Below, piece after piece: positions 1 to 11,481 of a stretch of 61,793 bases of DNA. Position 1 is the first letter of the stretch, and every line of letters starts with the position of its first letter. Origin of the DNA: Saccoglossus kowalevskii (taxonomy: Eukaryota; Hemichordata; Enteropneusta; Harrimaniidae). Where the stretch lies: NCBI RefSeq assembly GCF_000003605.2, contig NW_003149268.1:282883-344675 (forward strand), in the 5' to 3' direction. The notes beneath the pieces are model-generated. The model had not been told where the DNA came from. It was given only the letters and a program-made list of their open reading frames with translations, and ran no database searches. A program made the position numbers and the translations under genes.

Positions 1-405
1 TGTACCAGTAAAGATGCTATTATCCAGCTAATTTGTGACCCCTGCATCTATGAATCATTGTCTGTCTTCCAGAAATAGGGACATTCCATTAGTGATGAGA
101 GGGGTGCTAGTGTACCAGTAAAGATGCTATTATCCAGCTAATTTGTGACCCCTGCATCTATGAATCATTGTCTGTCTTCCAGAAATAGGGACATTCCATT
201 AGTGATGAGAGGGGTGCTAGTGTACCAGTAAAGATGCTATTATCCAGCTAATTTGTGACCCCTGCATCTATGAATCATTGTCTGTCTTCCAGAAATAGGG
301 ACATTCCATTAGTAATGAGAGGGGTGCTAGTGTACCAGTAAAGATGCTATTATCCAGCTAATTTGTGACCCCTGCATCTATGAATCATTGTCTGTCTTCC
401 AGAAA
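1..405 (+). repeat. 110-bp tandem array, 3.7 copies, cut by the window start
   Basis: Three complete 110-bp units begin at 1, 111 and 221, and a partial fourth runs from 331 to about 405. Each unit starts tgtaccagtaaagatgctat and the copies are almost identical (one g/a difference near 313), so the array is young or homogenised. The left edge is cut by the window. What follows at 406-508 is a microsatellite-like stretch and a hairpin, so I read the array as the tandem core of a transposable element, not a free satellite. Confidence 0.95.
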
Positions 406-510
406 CAGGAACACTGGACCCACGGACAGACACATGCACACAGGCAGGCAGACAAAACTCCAAATAGTAGTCACTGATTTCAAACTTTGTCGAAAACAGG
501 GACTAATAAA
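406..510 (+). mobile_element. 3' end of a pearl/HINE-like element (microsatellite plus terminal hairpin)
   Basis: After the 110-bp core comes a CA/CAGG-rich stretch (about 418-455), then a stem-loop at 469-504. The arms are AGTCACTG (469-476) and CAGGGACT (497-504), 7 of 8 positions pairing, followed directly by an A-rich tail (aataaa). The same layout and a similar tail occur at 15437, 40358 and 43731. Non-autonomous Helentron-type elements (pearl, DINE-1, HINE) are known to have a tandem core, a microsatellite and a 3' hairpin; assigning this copy to that class is inference. Confidence 0.6.
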
Positions 511-1046
511 GCTCTGAAGCAAGCCTTAATATATATATATTTTTTATTAGAGTAAAACAAATGCCTCCAACCCTATATAATTCAACAAATTGCAACAACT
601 CGCAATAGAGCAGTTGTGCAGCAAATTAATTCTTACGACTTTGGTTCCTACATGATAATTTAGTTGTGCTCTAAAACCGCTCTGATAATCTACTTCTACA
701 ACCGCAACCAATGCAATGGGTTGTGTTATCAAACGTGAAATTTTGCAGTAAATAAACGAGCTACGAATCTGAAAAAAGAACTTATACATACTATAAATAG
801 TGATCTTTACGTCACCTTTAGCTGACAGTAATGTTAATGCCCGACAGTTCTGACTGACAACTGATTTACATAGATATTACGTTCATCACACTCTTCACTG
901 CAGGCTACATTATCAATAAATTTAGCACAACCTATTTGTAAGGGGATATCCATTTAATACAAAGTATGGATGTGATATTCTGACTTGCATGACAAAATAT
1001 AATGTAGCCATTAGCAATGTACAGGACTAAATCACCCTGAAACTTT

Positions 1047-1242
1047 TAACCCACAATTTTTACCACCAAATTGTTGGTACTATCTTTTTAAACTTGTGTA
1101 TTTTTCTATTTGTTAATTTTGGACCAAATGAAAACATTCTTCCATTGACATGTCTTGATGAAAATCGTTGAAAAGATACGATTCAAATGACATTTTGAGG
1201 GTATATTTTATGAAAAGTTTTTTTTGTCGTACAAAGGGTTAA
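1047..1242. mobile_element. Possible degenerate TTAA-bounded MITE
   Basis: The segment begins TTAACCCAC and ends with aaagggttaa, so both ends carry TTAA followed inward by CCC. This matches the ends of the clearer element at 16758-17002. Similarity between the arms fades beyond the first bases, so the left boundary is uncertain. TTAA target duplications with CCC termini are typical of piggyBac-type elements. Confidence 0.35.
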
Positions 1243-1446
1243 CTGACGTGCAGAAATCATTTATCCCATATTATTTTTTTTCCTCTAAATAAATTTGTAA
1301 AATTTCCCCACTAACACAATAAAAACATCACGCATATTTCAGTAGCTCAACACAAAACTGAAAAATCTGCTGTAATTTTTGAGAAGCCAATTTTCAAAAA
1401 TTTTGCTAATCGGAATAGAATCACTAAAATATGACTATCAGCATGT

Positions 1447-2330
1447 CATTTGGCTCTTACGAACATGACTGTCATTTGGCTCTTACGAACATGACTGTCA
1501 TTTGGCTCTTACGAACATGACTGTCATTTGGCTCTTACGAACATGACTGTCATTTGGCTCTTACGAACATGACTGTCATTTGGCTCTTACGAACATGACT
1601 GTCATTTGGCTCTTACGAACATGACTGTCATTTGGCTCTTACGAACACGACTGTCATTTGGCTCTTACGAACACGACTGTCACTTGGCTCTTACGAACAC
1701 GACTGTCACTTGGCTCTTACGAACACGACTGTCACTTGGCTCTTACGAACACGACTGTCATTTGGCTCTTACGAACACGACTGTCATTTGGCTCTTACAA
1801 ACACGACTGTCACTTGGCTCTTACGAACACGACTGTCATTTGGCTCTTACGAACACGACTGTCATTTGGCTCTTACGAACACGACTGTCATTTGGCTCTT
1901 ACGAACACGACTGTCATTTGGCTCTTAGGAACATGACTGTCATTTGGCTCTTACGAACACGACTGTCATTTGGCTCTTACGAACACGACTGTCATTTGGC
2001 TCTTAGGAACATGACTGTCATTTGGCTCTTACGAACATGACTGTCATTTGGCTCTTACGAACATGACTGTCATTTGGCTCTTACGAACATGACTATCACT
2101 TGGCTCTTACGAACATGACTGTCAATCGGCTCTTACGAACATGACTGTCAATTGGCTCTTACGAACATGACTGTCAATTGGCTCTTACGAACATGACTGT
2201 CATTTAGCTCTTACGAACATGACTGTCATTTAGCTCTTACGAACATGACTGTCATTTGGCTCTTACGAACATGACTATGTCATTTGGCTCTTACGAACAT
2301 GACTATGTCATTTGGCTCTTACGATTACGA
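1447..2330 (+). repeat. 26-bp satellite, about 34 copies
   Basis: Tandem 26-bp unit: catttggctcttacgaac followed by atgactgt or acgactgt. Because 26 is not a multiple of 3 and the unit lacks in-frame stops, all three plus frames stay open for long stretches (up to 144 codons from 1606). Those are repeat artefacts, not genes. The centre (about 1644-1990) mostly carries the acgac variant and both flanks the atgac variant. The last units lengthen to 28 bp and decay towards 2410. Confidence 0.97.
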
Positions 2331-2410
2331 CTTATGACACTTAGCTCTTCGAAACAACTTTCATGATATTTAGCCCTTACTAACACGACTAGCATGATAT
2401 TTAGCTTACA

Positions 2411-3239
2411 AATACTCTTGAAATACAATACGTACAGTACGCTACCCTTGGACAGCACTACAAACCAACGAGGCAATATGGTCAGCAAGTGTACAATCTA
2501 TCACAGGTTGGTAGAGAAGAGAAACCTCAGTTATTTAATATAAAAAAAATCCCCAAGCCTAAAAGTCCAGGGATGATATGTGATTGGGACCCCACCCCTG
2601 CCAATGTATGTTCCTAATTAAAGATTTTATAGGAGGAGAATACACCAATGAATAGGCCCCTTTGATGACTATGGTTTCCATTAAGTAGCATAACAGGTTA
2701 GGGTCACTATCATTCTTATTTACATGATTAATATGACATAACTAGATACTAGTGAGAACTGATAAACGTGCTTTCAGCAAATTCAATCATTTTTTTTTTA
2801 ACCATTTTGAGCAACAAGATCAAAATTGTCACCTTTCACAAAATAAAAACGATATAATTTGTTTCCGATTTTTTTCTCTAAAATATTGATCAGATAGCCA
2901 ATAGAAAATTACGTCCATTCCTTTCAAAATTATCCAAAGCATTATATGCCCCCAACAAGATGATACATTTTCAAATCCCATGTAAAGTGGACTTGAGTCT
3001 GACTCTCTGACATACTATTTTTCAACTCCAATTATCTACCTGCTTATTATTTATGTATTCATTTTATATTGTTATATATTTATTATCATTATATTTATTA
3101 TTCCTATTATGGTAATAAAGTATTATTAATACGGAAAATACATAAACATATGCACAATAATGGTGCTCAGAATGTTGAAGGGCAAAAAGGTTTTAGTTTT
3201 GGGGAAGACAAAAACTGAAAAACGTTTTATGCTTCAAGT
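2411..3239. other. AT-rich unique sequence without a recognisable gene
   Basis: Beyond the decayed end of the 26-bp satellite I see only AT-rich sequence with short T-runs and TTATTA-type simple stretches near 3050-3130. No long open frame and no convincing splice-site pair. Confidence 0.5.
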
Positions 3240-3455
3240 TAACAAAAGTTGACAATGTTAGTGAATTGTTTAATGATATTCAAATTACCCAATTAATATG
3301 CACACACAGAACAGAACTACCTTTATAGGAAGGCAACAAAAGTTGACCATGGCAAAGAAAAGATTTATGAATATGCAAATTAACTAATTAATATGCACAC
3401 AGAGCATGCATTAATTGTGGAAGATGACCAAAGTTGACAATGGCAGTGAGAAGGT
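3240..3455 (+). repeat. Degenerate 94-bp tandem repeat, about 2.3 copies
   Basis: The landmark aaaagttgacaatg recurs in variant form near 3245, 3338 and 3431, each followed about 40 bp later by an AATTA..TTAATATGCACAC block. The AT-rich block resembles the core units of the arrays at 42.2-43.7 kb and 49.3-49.6 kb, so this may be a short relic of that family. Confidence 0.65.
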
Positions 3456-3487
3456 ACAGTTAGAGACGAATACAAACTAGGTTGGAG

Positions 3488-3520
3488 CACAATCCCTCAA
3501 AAAGGTGTTGAGGGATTGTG
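3488..3520. repeat. Perfect 13-bp inverted repeat with 7-nt loop
   Basis: cacaatccctcaa (3488-3500) is exactly complementary to ttgagggattgtg (3508-3520) across the loop aaaggtg. The direct repeat gttgga sits just outside both arms (3481 and 3521). No run of T follows, so a pol III terminator role is not suggested; function unknown. Confidence 0.8.
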
Positions 3521-3529
3521 GTTGGAGTA

Positions 3530-5941
3530 ACAATACAACAGACTCCATGTCTGATGTGTGTAATGTAAGTTTACTTGGGCAAAATCTATTCATAAATGTT
3601 AGAAATATTGGTAAAAACCCACACACAAAAAATTATAATACTAGTGAAGCAATGAACATACAGTCAACTGTACGCCTTTTTTTATTTATAAATGTTACTG
3701 AGCACAAAAACAGCATTTTAAGATGTGTATGCAGACGAATATGAAGAATAATTGAAAATTTAAGCAAATAAAGGAATATTTCGACCAACTGTTTGGTTGC
3801 CATGGGATCAGTTTCATTTTTGATTTGCATCTGTTTTTATTTTTTTATTTCATTCCACATTTTGCATACAGTAAAAATAACATCACATACACCCGACTGC
3901 CTCATCATATTATCGTCATAACAAATGCGACAAGCAGACTCAAGCTGCATTGTGTACAAAACGAATATGCAAATGAATAGAGAAACTGTGCATGAAATCA
4001 GGCAATTTTTTTTTTCGGGAATGAAAATTACTTGTTAGACATCACCATATGGAGGAAGATGTCTGATTAAACACAATTGTGTTCAGTAGGATACCAAAAA
4101 AAGGCACAACTCAGACAGAAATTGGACACAAAGAAAACAAAGATGGGTTACGATCAAACAGAACAAGTTGTATATGAACAAAATTTTTAGATATTGTCGC
4201 GGAGAACAGAAAAGACAAAATTACTGTCTTTACAAATGGCAAGAACTATGTATTCAAATAATGTAGATTCTCACCACAAACCAAAACATCTTTCTCATTG
4301 CCCATGCGTGTGCTCGATTAAACCCCGTCAATAGGAACATATGTGATGAGTACACATAACTGTACAACGAAATTTGCCATTTAGTCGGCCCTTTTGATGT
4401 GGATCTTAGAACCACAATATTTTTAATTTACTGAGGTAGACCTTCCTACACACTACACACTACAGCCTACAACTCATTGGGTATCAAACTAAAAACACCC
4501 CTCTCCCACATATTAAATGGACTAACCCTTACATAGGAAAACACCAAAGCTTCCCTGAATCAGAAACTGATCTTTACACGAGCAGTCGCTATTTACTAAA
4601 ACTTGATGAATTGTTTAACAAACGACCATGTGCAAACAGCATAGTGACAAGAATAGACTTGATTAAACCTTTCCTGCCTATCAGGAAAATGAAGAACACC
4701 CGGCATTCAGACAAAATTGTGAAGCATGCTTCCTGACTGTCACTGCATTTAGGAAACAGTCCAAGTAATAACTTTTAAATGCTGCGTGATTTAGACACAG
4801 TGCAAAATGGATCTTTTACGACATGTAATTTTCATACAGAATATTATTCCTTTTGGTTCTATAATTAAGATGAACGAGCTGATCGGAGATGTCAGTATAA
4901 TCAAGGTTCAGTTGGTATCAGGTGTCTCATTTTACAGCTGATGGCTACCATCAATATTGCAACAAACTCATTTCAAAATAAAATTATTAGTAATTATCAT
5001 CAGTTTACAGCATACTCCTAAGTATTTTAAAACTGCAGCATAGCAAATTTAATAGCACTTTTAATATAATATAAGATAAAAAAACATAGTTGAACTCTGG
5101 TGACCTTGCCCTTTGTTATATAATATTATTTTCATTATCATAGTTTGTTTCAACATGAATATGCATTGTCATAAATAATTTTGAATACAAACAAGTTTTA
5201 GGGTTGAAACAACAGAGGGAAAGCAGTCTACCGATTGTCCTTGATAGATGTAAATATCTTCCAAAAACAATGGTGCCTAATTTGTTTAATTATTTTTAAG
5301 GGACATATTTCCAGCTTTATTCAAAGTGATTCAAATTTTTTAGTATAAAAACAAATGCCTCATATCTCAGAAAAAAAGTGCTGCATTTAGACGTGAATAG
5401 ATTCATAAACCAACCATGCAAGATAACAGAAAATCTTAGCTGGCTTTTGTCCAAGTATTTTGTACAGGTGTATGTCAAAAATTAATGATTCACTGGGACA
5501 AATATGAACTGCTTTATTATATTCATTGTGACTACTGTAATATTTGAAAAGTTAAAAAAACGCCTTCTATGAATAGCTATCATGTTGCAAGCTCTGCTTT
5601 GTAATGCAAATCAACCTAAATAGTTAGTTGGTGTCCAGTAGAGAGAGAAGTCAACAGTACTTTGCCTCCTGAGAATCTACATCTACAAACACTGCAATCT
5701 TTGTTTTTAAAGTGCGTTTTTAATTTACTATTATGAAAGCTCTATCATTCTGTTCTAATAGCTGAAACAAATTCCTGTGAATTTTCATTTGTGAAATGAA
5801 CTGTTTGCCAAATACAGAATACCTATTTTTTGAGTACAATTTTCAATGTGGATGAAATGTTTTGTTTTTTATGTATTTATGCATTGTTTTTGATTTGATA
5901 GCATTGGACTAAAGAGATTTTCTATTGGCTTCAGATCTTTA
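3530..5941. other. Long AT-rich stretch, no supported gene
   Basis: About 2.4 kb of AT-rich sequence with scattered poly-T and poly-A. Open frames at 3505-3744 (+) and 3633-3830 (-) overlap each other and look like chance frames. I found no tandem array or terminal inverted repeat. Confidence 0.45.
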
Positions 5942-6175
5942 TCAAAGTTTAGCACCTAATTCATAGAAGTGCTTATATTGATTTTCTGACATCTTGTTTT
6001 CTGTGAAGATTTTAGATTTGCAAATGTGTATCAGACCGTGCAACAACTCTCTCCATGAGTTGGTTTTGAAACCCAGTCTAGTATTCCCATGGGATTTGGG
6101 AGATACATTACCAAGAATATTATTACAAGATAAATGATTTGCTTCATTGAACACAGACAATAATGCATATTTCCA
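5942..6175 (-). CDS. Possible terminal coding exon, minus strand, unidentified protein
   Basis: An acceptor-like ctatgatctcag ends at 6176 on the minus strand. The sequence after it reads open for 77 codons in one frame to a TGA at 5942-5944, starting WKYALLSVFNEANHL and ending HFYELGAKL, with a mixed, soluble-looking composition. A second frame from the same acceptor is also open for nearly 50 codons and contains a hydrophobic run IIYLVIIFLVMYL; that frame, not the longer one, would join in phase to the candidate exon at 8090-8150. Two open frames on a T-rich strand warn that chance is a real explanation. No family recognised; no perfect AATAAA lies close downstream. Confidence 0.22.
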   Translation of the reverse strand, partial: WKYALLSVFNEANHLSCNNILGNVSPKSHGNTRLGFKTNSWRELLHGLIHICKSKIFTENKMSENQYKHFYELGAKL

Positions 6176-7013
6176 CTGAGATCATAGACCTTTGAATGTG
6201 TATCACCAGTGATCAGTCAAGTAGAAACAGTCAAAATATTTAATCAGATTTTCTTAATTTTTGCATGATATTTTCATACAGGACATCTGTCGCTTATACC
6301 CAGGAAAGACTTTATACTGATGAATAAGGTGACCAAGTTTGATAAAGTTTGGAATAGAATTAGTAAAGTTATTGTGCACACAATGACAATTATTAACGAC
6401 GACGACAACGACAACGCCAACGCCGGACAGAAATTTCTCCCTTAATATACTTTTCCCTTCCATCTTTGATGTTACAGTTCATCGTATTAAATCAATTTCA
6501 TTATCAAATATATTGTCTGAAAGCGCTACAATCATTGGCGAGTTAAAATTTCATGTAAACAAACGATGAATTTTTTAATTTGTGGTGTATAACCTCTCAT
6601 AGAAATAAGTCCGAATATGATGCAGTGCATTTAAATGAACCGGTTTCAACTCGCGACTTCAGAAAGCCTTGCCATTCAGAAACAGCCATATCATGAGTGC
6701 AACTGACAGCAACATGAAAAGTCACACCTACATAAGTAGGGCTAATTTGATGAATGGTAATCTATTTTAATAAACATATCCATATCCACTGATAATAACA
6801 AGCCAAGGCTATATTTTTATCTCATACATTTCATCCATCATTATCAAATAAAATAAAAAATCAGTCATCATCCCAAGTTTGACCTTATACTAAGATCAAC
6901 AGTCAGCCATGTATGAACACGCAATCTGCTGAACATATTGAACGTTCGTGCTTATTACCAGTTTTAGTTTGTTTGTTTTTTTCACCTCCACATCGGGTGG
7001 TACCTGATTTTAG

Positions 7014-7158
7014 CACCAAGCATAAATTCCTCGATTCAAATGCTGACACAGACACAAAGAAGCCAACACATGTCCTGCAGTGGTTCCATCAGAAGAATGC
7101 ACAAGTGTATAGATACCCTGGTACGACACATGCATTTCAGCTGGCATTTCAAGTCTAG
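7014..7158 (+). CDS. Possible terminal coding exon, plus strand, unidentified protein
   Basis: A long pyrimidine-rich run from about 6957, then ctgattttag, forms a plausible acceptor ending at 7013. The next 145 bp encode 47 residues before TAG at 7156-7158, starting TKHKFLDSNADTDTKK and ending YRYPGTTHAFQLAFQV. The composition (H, Q, K, D, W, Y) is unlike the F/L/I-rich translations of random AT-rich DNA nearby, which is the main argument for it. An ATG-started frame also runs through from 6913. No upstream exon was paired with it and no domain is recognised. Confidence 0.27.
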
Positions 7159-8089
7159 ATACTTGCACTTACATTTGAAAGGTCATTGAACCCAACATAC
7201 TTCCAAATTTTAATTATCTGCAGTATTTAAACAGATTATTTTATTAGTTTTTTTTACAACCAACAATCAAAAAATGGCAGGTTCTACAATTAATGATTAA
7301 TATCTCTAATTTACATTTTACATTCATCAATTGAATTTAACTATTTTTTGGAAACTTTGGTTTTGGCAAACATTTCAAATGAGAACTGATATTTTTCTCT
7401 CTTCATTTTATCTACCGATATTGTTAGACTATTGTTTTTTTTTAATATTACATTTTTTGCCTCCATAAACTAGTCATCAATACAAGATCAAAAAAAGAAC
7501 CATATTTTAACTAAATGCCTTTTTTATTTTCCTGAGACAAAAACAGACAATATGCAGTATGTTTTCAAGAAATCATGTTATATTACAGCTGCCAGCAGGT
7601 GATGTTCAACATAAAATTGGGGAATCTTGGCCTTCACAATGGCTGCTACCGTATCTGAGAATTGATGTTCAAAACAACATAGGTGACAGACCTCTATAAT
7701 AGTGCCACTCCTGGATCATCTACCAAGTGTGTTATGTGACACAGAAATTATGATTGGTTAGACTCAACTTGTGTACATGTACAATGGAAAATTGAACTTG
7801 ATTTTAAACTTGCCTGAATAATTTAATAAAAGACTCATGTGAAGGAAAAATGAAAAAAATTGAAATAACACTGGAAAACGAGGAACAGAAATACTATAAT
7901 TAATTGTATCATGTACTATGTGCATGACTTGAGCTGACAATCACACATTTAATATTTTCAGTCAGAACGAACAAGCTTTCAATAGATAAAATAACCCTGG
8001 ATAAGATAACATACCTGTATTAAAGATCAGAGTTGAGATAGCAACAAACTGATTTAAAAATAAATAAATAAAAAACTTTCCACACTTAC

Positions 8090-8150
8090 TGACATGGCGA
8101 GCAGTCATACATGAGACTCAAAATCAATGAGCAAAGCTGAACAACAAATA
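8090..8150 (-). CDS. Possible 61-bp internal exon, minus strand
   Basis: The acceptor ttgtctgttctgttaccag and the donor GTAAGTGTGG bound 61 bp on the minus strand. Only one frame is open, FVVQLCSLILSLMYDCSPC, a hydrophobic stretch that could be a membrane segment. It needs one base from the preceding exon; the candidate at 10600 ends with one spare G, giving a phase-consistent join that makes Val. Short length and T-rich composition mean it could easily be chance. Confidence 0.17.
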
Positions 8151-8786
8151 CTGGTAACAGAACAGACAACACCATCTTGAAATAACATGCAACATCACAT
8201 TTTTGTTTTCAATTTTCTCCTTTTGTTCAGAAATCATGGTGTTGTCATGGGAACATCCCAGGAACATGCCTCATCACTATTTTTCCGGATTAAATTGTTC
8301 CCTTTGGCAGCTCTCACAAGCGTTCAACGATCAGTGCTGTCGTAAATGCATAAGGCTTTATTTGGATTGTATCCAATAACCTGCCATATTTTTACATTGT
8401 TTGAACAACACTAAAAATGTAGGATTAAGTTCCATACTTGAGACAGAAATATCAATTTTTACATGCAAAACTCATACTCCTTTTTTCACACTTTCCAAAA
8501 ATCTTTTATATCAATTTTCAAGACAAAGTTTCAGCTTTATGTTCACACATTCTGACAACTGTCTCATTTTTCATTTTTCCAGTTTTTTTTATCCAAATTT
8601 GCTCTACTAGAAGCACAGTAAACAGTTACATGTAGTGTATACTAGATTATTAAAAATATAGCTTATTTTGACCATACACACCTCTGCAACTCACGTACAC
8701 GAATGTGCCACAAATAGAAAAAATACAGTAAATTTAATGATTCTGAGGGTATCATTTAACGTTGCAGATAAATATAAATTGTCTGA

Positions 8787-8876
8787 TTAAAATTTGGTCA
8801 TGTCTGTGACGCAATTTGATATTCCCATTACTGTCCTGTCTCGTGCATCATAGAGAAGTAGTAATACGTCAGTAAA
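8787..8876 (-). CDS. Weak terminal-exon candidate, minus strand
   Basis: Acceptor-like atatcttgtttcttcag precedes 29 open codons (FTDVLLLLYDARDRTVM onwards) ending at TAA at 8787-8789. The splice signal is good, but 29 codons open in one of three frames is not unusual here. It lies just outside the MITE at 9021. No upstream partner found. Confidence 0.12.
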   Translation of the reverse strand, partial: FTDVLLLLYDARDRTVMGISNCVTDMTKF

Positions 8877-9020
8877 CTGAAGAAACAAGATATAAACCCA
8901 CCCTTTGATATAATATAAATCAACGACAATGAGAGTTGTAAGATATAATTTAAGAAGATTTGGAATCAAAACAAAAAACAAAACCATTTTACAATCACCG
9001 TAAAAAGCACTACCCCCCAG

Positions 9021-9204
9021 TACTGTAAAATCTGTACGAGATGCCACATCCCTAATAGAAGTCGCACCCATTCATTTTTAACAATTGAGAGCCAAAAATT
9101 CACCATTTCTTATATGTGTAGATGTTCTAATAGAAGCCGCATCCCCTCTGTTGTATTGTACCATTTTAATAGAAGCCGCAGCTTCTAATACAGATTTTAC
9201 AGTA
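9021..9204. mobile_element. 184-bp MITE with perfect 16-bp terminal inverted repeats
   Basis: The left end tactgtaaaatctgta (9021-9036) is the exact reverse complement of 9189-9204. Inside are three spaced copies of a motif close to taatagaagccgca (near 9053, 9131 and 9166). If the outer TA is a target duplication, the inverted repeat begins CTGTAAAA, as in the elements at 48942 and 55025, consistent with a Tc1/mariner-type MITE. Confidence 0.8.
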
Positions 9205-9639
9205 GTAGTTATGCAAAATAAGTATTTTATCAGTGCATATCAATTCACAATCAGTCAAATAAAAATTTTAAATTTGTTCACACTAATTAGTGGCCATTTT
9301 TGTTGGCCAAATTAAATTTATTTTAGATAATACAGAACTTATATACATAGATACAGTGCATAACAAGTCTAATACCCCGAATTCTGCTTACCATTATACA
9401 TAATCATTTTGTTCATTGACTTTCTTGTCTAAATTTTTCTGTACTTTATTCTTAAATTCTTCAATATTTCTGGAAATTAACCCCCAAAACAAAATTTGAG
9501 TCAATTTTCAGTTTTTACTCAAAAGATATGGTATTTTACATTTTTCACCATTTTACAGCGATTTGCTGTTAATTTAAAGCTGATAATGGCTTCACACGCT
9601 ATCTAAAGTACATGTGACCAAATCTTTTCATGTAGCACA

Positions 9640-9820
9640 GTGATATAGACATAACCCCCAAAAAATGGCCACCAGTCAGCCATATTTATGAAAGTGTGCA
9701 ATAATTTGATATTCGATAATTGTTAGAAATTGCTATTAGTCTTTGAGAAAGACTGGTATATGATCCATGATTAAGATTCAATTTGATTCCCCGAGTCATC
9801 TGCCATTTTGGATAGCATCA
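9640..9820 (+). mobile_element. Fragment related to the 149-bp-core element at 14.2-15.5 kb
   Basis: aaaaaatggccaccagtcag near 9661, then ccatatttatg, and a second ccattttgg near 9804, match the paired ATGGCC...CCATTTTG motif that marks each unit of the array at 14.2-15.3 kb. No tandem structure or terminal hairpin remains, so this looks like a decayed single unit. Confidence 0.45.
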
Positions 9821-10599
9821 GAAAAAGAAAATAACATGATAACATGATAATATGAATGGTTATCACATCAAGTTTTAGTTAAAATGGCTGTGATCAGATC
9901 ACAGAATCAATCAACGTAATTCTTTGAAACAGATCTGGACAGATGGACATGGATGTCTTGGAATCATTTAACCATTTTTATTAATTATTTGTATAATATA
10001 GAAATCATTCATGACCTCATGTGTCCTGAATATCAAGGTAATCATCATCAGATGTTACACATCTGGGAGCACTTTTATTTATCCAATCTTGGTAAACCAA
10101 TACTTTTTAGAAATACCAGTAATCACTGCTACATGTATTACTGTGATATTAAGATGAAGAAAAATCTTCGCAATAAATTGCTGCAATTTTTTCTATGCAA
10201 AATCGAAGTAGTTGACAGAATTCATCAGTTGTAACAAATAGGTACACAATAAAAAGTATGATGTGTATCAAAGAGTAGCTTGATCCATAATATGAAATAC
10301 AATATTCAGACAAATTGAAGAACGCAGCTCATAATTGGGCGGCTGTTCAATTATTTATTTCTTCAACAAATACCCAGTGGAAGAGAGGATTACCCCCGTA
10401 CGTTCTGAGCCAACTGACTGATGAGCAAAGTAACAAAACACACCACTTAAAATGAAAAGTCACAACCGTGGTTTTCTGAATATCTAATTAATTATCCTGT
10501 ACCTCTAATCGAGATTGAGAAGCATTTACAATCGTTAAAAAAAAAAATCTAAAATGAGGGAAATTACACGAAAGAAATCAAACACAAAAGCTAACTTAC

Positions 10600-10676
10600 C
10601 AGGCTCAATCAAAATCCCATGTGGTAAATTACATCGAAGATCGTCGTTGTATACGGTTGATAGACGTTATACATAG
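10600..10676 (-). CDS. Weak internal-exon candidate without a visible acceptor
   Basis: A donor-like CCTG|GTAAGTTAG lies at 10599/10600 on the minus strand. Upstream of it one frame is open back to a TAA at 10677-10679 and includes NDDLRCNLPHGILIEP, a convincing-looking peptide. The open segment contains no suitable AG to serve as acceptor, so either the exon uses an unusual (for example U12-type, AC-ending) site, a base is wrong in the sequence, or the frame is chance. It ends with one spare base, which fits the exon at 8090. Confidence 0.12.
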
Positions 10677-11481
10677 TAACGTTCAGAAACGTTTAGATGG
10701 ATGTTAAAATGGACAAAGACTTGAGGGTACATCAGAGTATAAAATACATAGTACATATAGAAGAAAATATATTCCACAACTTGTTGAATCTACACTACTA
10801 CTTCTAACATCCATTCTGGTCTGTTCATCAGATTAAATTTGACTGGTAACGCATGGGTAAACATCAATCAGAACAAGCAGTGTTGAGAGGTAGAATCCAA
10901 CCAGGAAACCGATTTCCTCCTCTAGAATCCCCTTGGCGAATCACAGTCCGTGAACAAATACTGTTCAAATAATAACAACTATCATAATATATTACTATGA
11001 ATCTGGAGCATGCAGCGTGTGTTTGAAAAATAAAATCTAACGGTGTTTGGTTAGTAGATTGAATTTGAATTTTAACACATGGATGGACTCTAATCCCCAA
11101 ACAGTGGCGCCATGAAAGCAGAATCCAGTGACATGGATGTGCACCCTACTACCAAGAGGACACAATATGTCAGGGATACTCACTGCCTGGTTTTTAGTGA
11201 AAAACAGTAGCATTCTTATTTTAATTGGGATGTACGTCAAAATGACAGAAAACATCAGAGAACAAAAACGATATTCTAATAGTTTACCACTTCAGTTCAC
11301 ATCATTGAATTCTTTCAAGAACAAAAAAAAAAATTATTAAAAAAAAACATTATGACCTTGACCATATCTTTATTTCATTTTGGATAATATATGTACCGGT
11401 ATTTAATGCTACTTATTAATTTTTATTTATTATTTATTATTTATTAATTCACATTTTGAACTGAAAAGAAAATATTTTTAA

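Noticed and set aside
637-695. Minus-strand 59-bp exon reading VDYQSGFRAQLNYHVGTKV
   Set aside because: It has a donor-like GTAAGA and a tolerable acceptor but lies beside a transposon end, has no partner exon, and would follow an apparent gene end at 5942.
1606-2040. 144-codon plus-strand ORF and two overlapping frames
   Set aside because: Entirely within the 26-bp satellite, whose unit has no stops; all three frames are open for the same reason.
8787-9071. 94-codon minus-strand ORF from ATG at 9071
   Set aside because: Its first part lies inside the MITE at 9021-9204. Only the last 90 bp after an acceptor were kept, as a weak candidate.
9953-10234. 93-codon plus-strand ORF
   Set aside because: Runs through AT-rich sequence; the only splice-like signals inside would define a 36-bp exon without partners.
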